A stretch of 10,182 bases of DNA from Bryobacterales bacterium (GTDB taxonomy: Bacteria; Acidobacteriota; Terriglobia; Bryobacterales; Bryobacteraceae): NCBI GenBank assembly GCA_016880505.1, contig JAEHDI010000155.1, positions 1-10,182 of the forward strand, given 5' to 3'. Position numbers and translations under genes: made by a program. Shown here piece after piece: positions 6,062 through 10,182 of the stretch (its first letter is position 1; each line of letters opens with the position of its first letter). Below the pieces are notes generated by a model. It did not search any database. It was not told the origin of the DNA and saw only the letters and a list, made by a program, of their open reading frames with translations.

Positions 6062-8161
6062 GACCGCGGCGATCTTCGCCAGGAATGCGCTTGTCCCGCC
6101 AGCGGGCGTCGGCTGGAACGCGTTCTTCAACGGAAAGTTCGCGGACAGCGTGTGACCCGCGATATAGATAGCGCCGGCCGGGTCGAGAGACACCCCGTTG
6201 GCCGCGTCGTTGTCATTCCCCCCGAAATACGTCGACTCCAGGAGTCCGTTGCCCTGCGGGCTCAACTTGGCCACGAACGCGTCGTAGCCGCCCGCAGGGC
6301 GATCCTGGACCGCGCCGACGATCGGAAAGTCTATCGACGACGTGTAGCCGGTCACCGTGGCCGCCCCAGTCGAATCCACGGCAAGTCCGGTCGGATAGTC
6401 GATTCCGACACCGCCCAGGTACGTGCTGTACTGAAGCGCCGTCCCTGCCGGGTTGAACTTGACGACAAAGCCGTCCCACGTTCCTCCCGCGAAGTGCGCC
6501 TGAAGCGGGCTGGCGGTTGGAAAGTTCGTAGAACTCGTGACACCGGCAACGTAGGCGCTGCCGCCGGCATCCACCCGAATGCCTGTTCCGAGTTCGTTAG
6601 AGCCGACGGAGCCACCGCTTCCGCCGAGATAAGTGGAGTACGCGAGCGCGGTTCCATCGGGGCTCAGTTTTGCCACAAACGCATCCTGCCCTCCGCCGCT
6701 TGCCGCCTGGATCGCGTTCGCTACCGGGAAGTTTGGCGAGTCGGAGGCGCCCGTAACATACACCGCACCCGCGCTGTCAACGGCCAGCGCTTTGGCCGCA
6801 TCGTCTCCGGGGCCCCCAAGATAGGTGCTCCACAGAAGCGCTGAGCCGTCGGATCTGAGCTTCGCGATGAATGCGTCCTGACGCCCTGTGTTTGTGGTCC
6901 TGAAGCCGCCGATAGCCGGGAAGTTCGTCGAGTAGGTGTCGCCGGCGACGTAAACGCTGCCGCTGGTGTCAACACCGATACCATATGCGCTGTCGTGGCC
7001 GGCGCCGCCAAGATAGGTGCTGAAGACGAGTGCGTTTCCGGTTGCATTCAGCTTGGCGATGAACGCATCCCGCCCTCCGCCAAGGACACGCTGCCTGCCG
7101 CCGGACGTGGTGGGGAAATTCGGAGAACTTGTCCAACCGGTAACGTACGCGCTGCCGCTTCCATCCGTGGCGATGGCGAAGCCGCGGTCGTCCCAGCTTC
7201 CCCCAAGATAAGTGCAGTAGGCCAGGCTTGCGCCGGATGGGTTCAGTTTGGCAACGAAAACATCTACACCGCCCCCACTCTGTCCTTGCAGTGCGCCAGC
7301 GGCCGGGAAATTGAGCGAGTCCGTCTGCCCGGTCACATAGATATTGCCGCAGGCGTCGACCGCGACCGCCTTCGCGCTGTCCAATCCGCTGCCGTCAAGA
7401 TAGGTGCTGAACGCAAGAAGGGGATCGATCACGAGAGGAAGATTGCGGTCGTAGTCGCCGATCTCAAATCCCACCGTCAACTCATTCAGCAGCCTGTAAG
7501 CCGCACGCACGGTTACCCGGCGGCCGCTGACCGTCTGGTACGCTTCCGGGCGGTGTTCACGCAGCTCCCCGAAATGAGTGGAGATCACAAGTTCACCGAG
7601 CCTGTCCACCCGAATGCCGGTGACACCCTCGTAACGCCAGACGATGCGGCAAGGATCGGCGCCCGCCGAGACGTGGAACTCGGACTTCAAGCGGCCGCCA
7701 TCGCCACGATAGACAACGCTGGTTCCAGGGTAGAGCAGCCGGTAACGGACGCCCGCGAACGTAGGGACGTCCGTGGTCCAATGCCCCGGGTCCGCTCCAC
7801 GCATGTAGTTGAACTTGCCTGGCAGGTTGCCGACTCCCTCGATCGACGGCGATGCATTCGCTCCGACGAACGACTGACGCACTTGGGCGCCGGAGAAATC
7901 GAACGCAACACTCTCCGGCGCGAAGCCGACGGACGCCCCGGCCGTGCTGGTCATAAAACGCATCGACTGGTCCATCTGCCCTTGGTTGGGGACGAAGAGT
8001 AGCGGCAGGCGTCCGAGAACCTGGGGCTTGCCACTGGCCCTAACCGCGGGATTTCCGGTGAAAATCAATGGGACGGCGATGGCGATCACGACAATGAGGC
8101 CTGCAAGCCAGGCGGATCCGAAAAATCCGTGTTTCCTCCCTCGGGTGTTCGTCGTAGTCAT
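5126..8161 (-). CDS. Secreted double beta-propeller protein: SBBP repeats plus PLL-like repeats
   Basis: A 1,011-residue exported protein of unknown function. Residues 1-15 are basic/polar, 16-35 form one hydrophobic signal peptide or anchor, and AVRASG (39-44) offers a possible cleavage site. Residues about 46-247 match the domain usually found ahead of SBBP repeats (FVPNQGQ at 56-62, GKFNYM at 115-120, LPLVIDP at 241-247), which I believe is DUF7948. Seven SBBP repeats of about 64 residues follow (about 249-697), each opening with a STYLGG-like strand and carrying a YVTG/YVAG and NFP core and a DAFVAKL-like end. From about 701 to the end there is a different array with GW motifs near 770, 816, 862, 907 and 954, period about 46, resembling PLL-type lectin propellers. 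The start is the ATG at 8161, sharing one base with the upstream stop (TGATG), with AGGAGG seven bases before it. A GTG one codon earlier is possible. Position inside the EPS operon suggests a role with the polymer at the cell surface, but that is inference. Confidence 0.87.
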   Translation of the reverse strand: MTTTNTRGRKHGFFGSAWLAGLIVVIAIAVPLIFTGNPAVRASGKPQVLGRLPLLFVPNQGQMDQSMRFMTSTAGASVGFAPESVAFDFSGAQVRQSFVGANASPSIEGVGNLPGKFNYMRGADPGHWTTDVPTFAGVRYRLLYPGTSVVYRGDGGRLKSEFHVSAGADPCRIVWRYEGVTGIRVDRLGELVISTHFGELREHRPEAYQTVSGRRVTVRAAYRLLNELTVGFEIGDYDRNLPLVIDPLLAFSTYLDGSGLDSAKAVAVDACGNIYVTGQTDSLNFPAAGALQGQSGGGVDVFVAKLNPSGASLAYCTYLGGSWDDRGFAIATDGSGSAYVTGWTSSPNFPTTSGGRQRVLGGGRDAFIAKLNATGNALVFSTYLGGAGHDSAYGIGVDTSGSVYVAGDTYSTNFPAIGGFRTTNTGRQDAFIAKLRSDGSALLWSTYLGGPGDDAAKALAVDSAGAVYVTGASDSPNFPVANAIQAASGGGQDAFVAKLSPDGTALAYSTYLGGSGGSVGSNELGTGIRVDAGGSAYVAGVTSSTNFPTASPLQAHFAGGTWDGFVVKFNPAGTALQYSTYLGGVGIDYPTGLAVDSTGAATVTGYTSSIDFPIVGAVQDRPAGGYDAFVAKLSPQGNGLLESTYFGGNDNDAANGVSLDPAGAIYIAGHTLSANFPLKNAFQPTPAGGTSAFLAKIAAVAPTAVYRAPSGATVLNVFGSAARYSAGGVIVGDPAAAQNSYGDTYAAGRNNIDDVWMNIFQAATLTWKGWIKAGGPAAGNPALAVAEGGEAYVVVRDASDNFRLNQYLPSSGFQGWIALGSGFASDPAAAVAADGTVYVVGRSATGGVRSGRYVPGAGFQGWVSGGGAAAGKPAIVIGSDGAAYVSVKGTDNAIWIGRLSGDLWEPWIKGGGTLGSDPDLAAAGGAVYATITSPTGLVYVQPFREGPSGGWQGWIWTAGTLNRASVAAAGNRFFVAGRNSLNDFWWYQSGAGWSYYGNLGSPVSDLAAAPK
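6075..7417 (-). repeat. Seven tandem SBBP repeats (protein level) within the propeller protein
   Basis: Seven repeat units of about 64 codons begin near residues 249, 314, 378, 442, 506, 575 and 640 with variants of STYLGG (STYLDG, CTYLGG, STYLGG four times, STYFGG). They share VDxxGxxYVxG, a following TxSxNFP and a closing GGxDAFVAKL. Unit five is longer by about five residues because of an insertion after its first strand (GSVGSNELG). The units are well diverged in DNA, so this is an old protein-level duplication, not a recent DNA repeat. Seven units fit one closed seven-bladed propeller. Confidence 0.85.
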
Positions 8162-9798
8162 CACAGAACCTCCTGCTTAACTTCTTCGGTCGAAGACCGG
8201 AGGTTCTTTAGTTGCCGGCGGCCTCGCTCCTCAAGCCACGCGGCCGCGTCCCCGGGCGTGATGATGTCGCGCTGGAGAATGGCCCACACCAGGTCACGAG
8301 TGAGGACCGTGTGAATCTGCTCCCGAACGACCACGCCTGAGTTCTGGCCGGGCATTTTCAGCAGGAAAGGTACGCGATGGTCCTCCTTGCCGTCCAACCT
8401 CCGGGAATTGCGATTCCAGTGGTCGGAACTGAGCAGAATCGCAGTCGAATCCCAAACGCCGGAACGCTCCATCGCGCGGCGCATGTCGAACAGAATCTTG
8501 TCGAGCAGTTCCAGGCTGTCCCAGTAGCCGGCAACCGGCGCGTTGTGAAGCGTGAATCGCTGCGTTCTCCGGTCGTAGGCGTGAGGAGAGTGAGGAACCG
8601 GCAGGTGAAGGTAGACGAGGTCATGCCGGCGATCCGCAGCTTCCCTGCCGGCTCTGGATAGCACGTCACGAACCGTTTGCACGTGCTTGAGCGTCGCCCG
8701 GGACTGCCCCCACGGCGCGAGTTGGGTGCTCTCAAACAGGCTGAGTGCCTGGTTAGGCAGAATCTCCGGCAAGCGCTCTCCCATGGAATTGTGCTGGACG
8801 CTCATCTCCCACCACCAACAAGAGGTCACGTCGCCGCCAAGCACGCGACAATACGGCAAAGACCAGCCGATCACGGCGGCATTCAGTCCCAATTTCCGAA
8901 CGTCGGAAAACACGTTGGGCTCGCGGCTCCACCGTCCGGGAGGAGTCCCCTCGCCGAACTCCAAGAAGAGGTCTCCGGCGTTCAAGACCTTGACCTTCGA
9001 TACCGGACGGCCAATCGTAAGCGCGGGGATGGAACAGACCGTCCGCGAGGACGGAGGCCAGGCTGTCGGAACATAAACCGCGCGTTGCCGGAAAGCGTCC
9101 AATTCGGGAAGCCACAGGCCGGGTTCCCTGTCTTCGAACGTCAGTCGCTGGTCCCATTCGTCAAACAGAATCCACAGCACACGCGGAGTAGAGCCAATCC
9201 TCCCGGCGAGACGGGGCGCCAGCTGCTTTCTTACAAAAGCGGACGGATCGTATCGCAGGGCTCTCCAAACGCCCTGCACGAGGACGAACGGAACGAGTGG
9301 AAACAGCAGCAGGAGCGCAAGGAAAGCGGCGCGGACAATTCTCCGCCGCCTGGGCACAATCACCGGGACGGTGACGGCAGCCGCGGCGGCCGCGAGCACG
9401 ATCGCGGTCTTCGCACTCAGGAGACCGATCAGCGGCGAGCGCAAATACCGGAAGAGTTCCTCGGACTGGTTTGACGCCACATGCCGAACAGCATTGAGCG
9501 GGAAAAGCAAGACGAGCAGAAAAATCCATTCCGCCGCTTGAGACCATTGGCCGGGCCGTTTCGTGCGCACCCATCGCAATACAAGCCAGAAAGCCGCACC
9601 GAGCAGCAGAGTGTTCAATGCCGCGGCCACATACTGCAACGGCGAGGGCGGCCCCTCCATGAGAAAGGCGTCCTCGGCCCGATACGTCAACAGTTCCGAC
9701 CAAACGCGCAGATAGCAGAGGTTTGCAAGAGACAGGCAGACCGCAAGATCGCTCCACACCCCGGCGTCGGCCTGTTTCCTTCCGTTTTGAGCGCTCAC
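8161..9798 (-). CDS. Membrane-anchored alkaline-phosphatase/sulfatase superfamily enzyme
   Basis: A 545-residue protein with about five N-terminal membrane segments (about 15-33, 54-76, 88-105, 123-148, 155-177) and a soluble extracytoplasmic domain of the alkaline phosphatase/sulfatase superfamily. Likely metal and catalytic residues are D213/E214 in WILFDEWD (209-216), T253 or S256 in SSRTVCSIPAL (250-260), the histidines of LHLPVPHSPH (397-406), D459/H460 in LLSSDHW (455-461) and H474 in HRVPF. The architecture recalls LtaS and phosphoethanolamine-transferase-like enzymes, so it may add a phospho group to the polysaccharide or lipid carrier; sulfate or phosphate hydrolysis is equally possible. 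It lacks the classic CxPSR formylglycine sulfatase motif. Start: the GTG at 9798 overlaps the upstream stop by four bases (GTGA) and has GGAAGGGA five bases upstream. A frame extension to 9831 exists but has less support. It is coupled with the YTDPGSG protein upstream and the propeller protein downstream. Confidence 0.82.
   Translation of the reverse strand: MSAQNGRKQADAGVWSDLAVCLSLANLCYLRVWSELLTYRAEDAFLMEGPPSPLQYVAAALNTLLLGAAFWLVLRWVRTKRPGQWSQAAEWIFLLVLLFPLNAVRHVASNQSEELFRYLRSPLIGLLSAKTAIVLAAAAAAVTVPVIVPRRRRIVRAAFLALLLLFPLVPFVLVQGVWRALRYDPSAFVRKQLAPRLAGRIGSTPRVLWILFDEWDQRLTFEDREPGLWLPELDAFRQRAVYVPTAWPPSSRTVCSIPALTIGRPVSKVKVLNAGDLFLEFGEGTPPGRWSREPNVFSDVRKLGLNAAVIGWSLPYCRVLGGDVTSCWWWEMSVQHNSMGERLPEILPNQALSLFESTQLAPWGQSRATLKHVQTVRDVLSRAGREAADRRHDLVYLHLPVPHSPHAYDRRTQRFTLHNAPVAGYWDSLELLDKILFDMRRAMERSGVWDSTAILLSSDHWNRNSRRLDGKEDHRVPFLLKMPGQNSGVVVREQIHTVLTRDLVWAILQRDIITPGDAAAWLEERGRRQLKNLRSSTEEVKQEVL
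8169..8174 (-). promoter_or_regulatory. Strong Shine-Dalgarno site of the double-propeller gene
   Basis: On the minus strand a perfect AGGAGG lies seven bases before the ATG at 8161, inside the last codons of the sulfatase-like gene. It is the best ribosome binding site in the window, which suggests this gene is translated strongly and not by coupling alone. It also decides the start. Confidence 0.8.
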
Positions 9799-10061
9799 TG
9801 GTGTCCCTTCCGGAAGCCAGCCTTGAACCACGCAGTGAGTTTTCGAAGGTAGAAGAGGGATCCGAAAAAGCCGGCGACCAGAAGCTGCCAGAGGAGGGCT
9901 CCCGAACCGGGGTCCGTGTACGCGGCGGCCTGAGCACAGAACCCGAAGAAGAGGAACGCCCCGAGCGGCAACGAGCGTGGGAATCGTGGAACGTCGGCGT
10001 GTGGGAGACGGTTACCGGCAATGACACGAATAGCAGAGTCTTTTCTCATGGTGTTTGACAT
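9795..10061 (-). CDS. Small membrane protein with YTDPGSG motif, function unknown
   Basis: An 88-residue protein with a basic N-terminus, a hydrophobic stretch (31-46) ending in AQAAA that may be a signal peptide, the motif YTDPGSG (48-54), a second hydrophobic helix (55-72) and a basic tail rich in Lys and Arg (73-86). Small proteins with a Y(I/T)DPG(S/T)G motif followed by one helix occur in bacterial polysaccharide clusters from my recollection, but I know of no assigned biochemical function. The gene lies 11 bases after the kinase gene, the only gap in the window, and its stop overlaps the start of the sulfatase-like gene (GTGA), hinting that the two proteins work together. The start is uncertain: ATG at 10061 or ATG at 10049, neither with a clear Shine-Dalgarno sequence. 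Confidence 0.72.
   Translation of the reverse strand: MSNTMRKDSAIRVIAGNRLPHADVPRFPRSLPLGAFLFFGFCAQAAAYTDPGSGALLWQLLVAGFFGSLFYLRKLTAWFKAGFRKGHQ
9804..9811 (-). promoter_or_regulatory. Ribosome binding site supporting the GTG start at 9798
   Basis: The minus strand reads GGAAGGGA five bases before the GTG at 9798. Together with the GTGA stop/start overlap this favours a GTG start over the longer frame that opens at 9831. Confidence 0.6.
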
Positions 10062-10072
10062 CCGCTGTCGAG

Positions 10073-10182
10073 TCAGCTACGTCCGTTTCGTTTGTAGTAC
10101 TTGCCGTAGTGCGAGTAGTAGTAATAGCTGTCGCTCATTTCCTTGTGGACCTCGTTGAGGACGAGGCCGACGAGGTTGGCGC
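10073..10182 (-). CDS. C-terminal tail of a BY-kinase / Wzc-type polysaccharide chain-length regulator (5' part outside window)
   Basis: Only the last 35 residues and the stop are present. They read ANLVGLVLNEV, the last strand and helix of the P-loop kinase domain of CpsD/CapB/Wzc-type tyrosine autokinases. A tail follows with YYYYSHYGKYY, seven tyrosines within eleven residues, then a basic end KRNGRS. In this family a C-terminal tyrosine cluster is phosphorylated between subunits, and cycling of that state controls polymer length and export through the inner-membrane polysaccharide co-polymerase. Position at the head of the visible operon fits this role. Whether the missing part includes a Wzz domain with two membrane helices cannot be seen. 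The fragment is short, but the tail is characteristic. Confidence 0.8.
   Translation of the reverse strand, partial: ANLVGLVLNEVHKEMSDSYYYYSHYGKYYKRNGRS

Noticed and set aside
6152..6844. 230-codon plus-strand open frame
   Set aside because: It lies opposite the SBBP repeats and echoes their periodicity in the wrong frame; no independent gene features.
6075..7417. Regularly spaced similar DNA segments that could be mistaken for a CRISPR-like or satellite array
   Set aside because: Spacing is about 190 bases, units are diverged and stay in frame; they encode SBBP repeats.
6995..8002. 335-codon plus-strand open frame opposite the propeller gene
   Set aside because: It is antisense to a well-supported gene, lacks any domain-like pattern and is rich in Arg, Ala and Gly as expected from a shadow frame in GC-rich DNA.
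8187..8199. Small perfect hairpin (five-base stem CGGTC/GACCG, three-base loop) just before the propeller gene's ribosome binding site
   Set aside because: Too short to be significant in 10 kb of GC-rich DNA and has no U-tract, so it is neither a terminator nor a convincing regulatory element.
8677..9474. 265-codon plus-strand open frame opposite the sulfatase-like gene
   Set aside because: Shadow frame with Arg/Pro/Gln-rich sequence; the minus-strand frame has clear family motifs.

Overview
The window is GC-rich and almost entirely coding, with every supported gene on the minus strand. It reads from high to low coordinates as the middle of one long operon for making, exporting and modifying an extracellular polysaccharide by the Wzx/Wzy route. 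Nine genes are visible, the first and last cut by the window edges. Seven of the eight junctions overlap (1-29 bp); the only gap is 11 bp. No promoter, terminator, RNA gene, mobile element or CRISPR array was seen, so the operon probably begins beyond 10182 and continues below position 1.

Organism: the very long secreted protein with SBBP repeats behind an 'NQGQ'-type N-terminal domain, the GC-rich coding and the exopolysaccharide (EPS) gene mix recall Acidobacteriota, for example Bryobacteraceae/Solibacter relatives. This is an inference from family distribution, not a demonstration.

Layout in transcription order: (1) 10182-10073, last 35 residues of a tyrosine-autokinase-type chain-length regulator with a tyrosine-rich tail; (2) 10061-9795, a small membrane protein with a YTDPGSG motif; (3) 9798-8161, a membrane-anchored alkaline-phosphatase/sulfatase-superfamily enzyme; (4) 8161-5126, a roughly 1,011-residue secreted protein with two different repeat arrays, seven SBBP repeats of about 64 residues and then six to seven blades of about 46 residues resembling PLL-type lectin propellers; (5) 5129-3792, a Wzx-type flippase; (6) 3820-3077, a class I SAM methyltransferase; (7) 3080-1710, an O-antigen ligase/polymerase family membrane protein; (8) 1710-562, a GT4 glycosyltransferase; (9) 587-1, the N-terminal part of a second GT4 glycosyltransferase with a four-cysteine insert.

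Likely joint function: the two glycosyltransferases and the methyltransferase build and decorate a lipid-linked repeat unit in the cytoplasm. The flippase moves it across the inner membrane, and the Wzy/WaaL-like protein polymerises or ligates it on the periplasmic side. The kinase controls chain length and export, and the sulfatase-like enzyme may add or remove a charged group outside the cytoplasm. The least expected member is the double-propeller protein, placed between the sulfatase-like enzyme and the flippase with overlapping start/stop codons. It could be an exported protein that binds or organises the polymer. That protein, and the small YTDPGSG protein paired with the sulfatase-like enzyme, are the best candidates for undescribed biology here.
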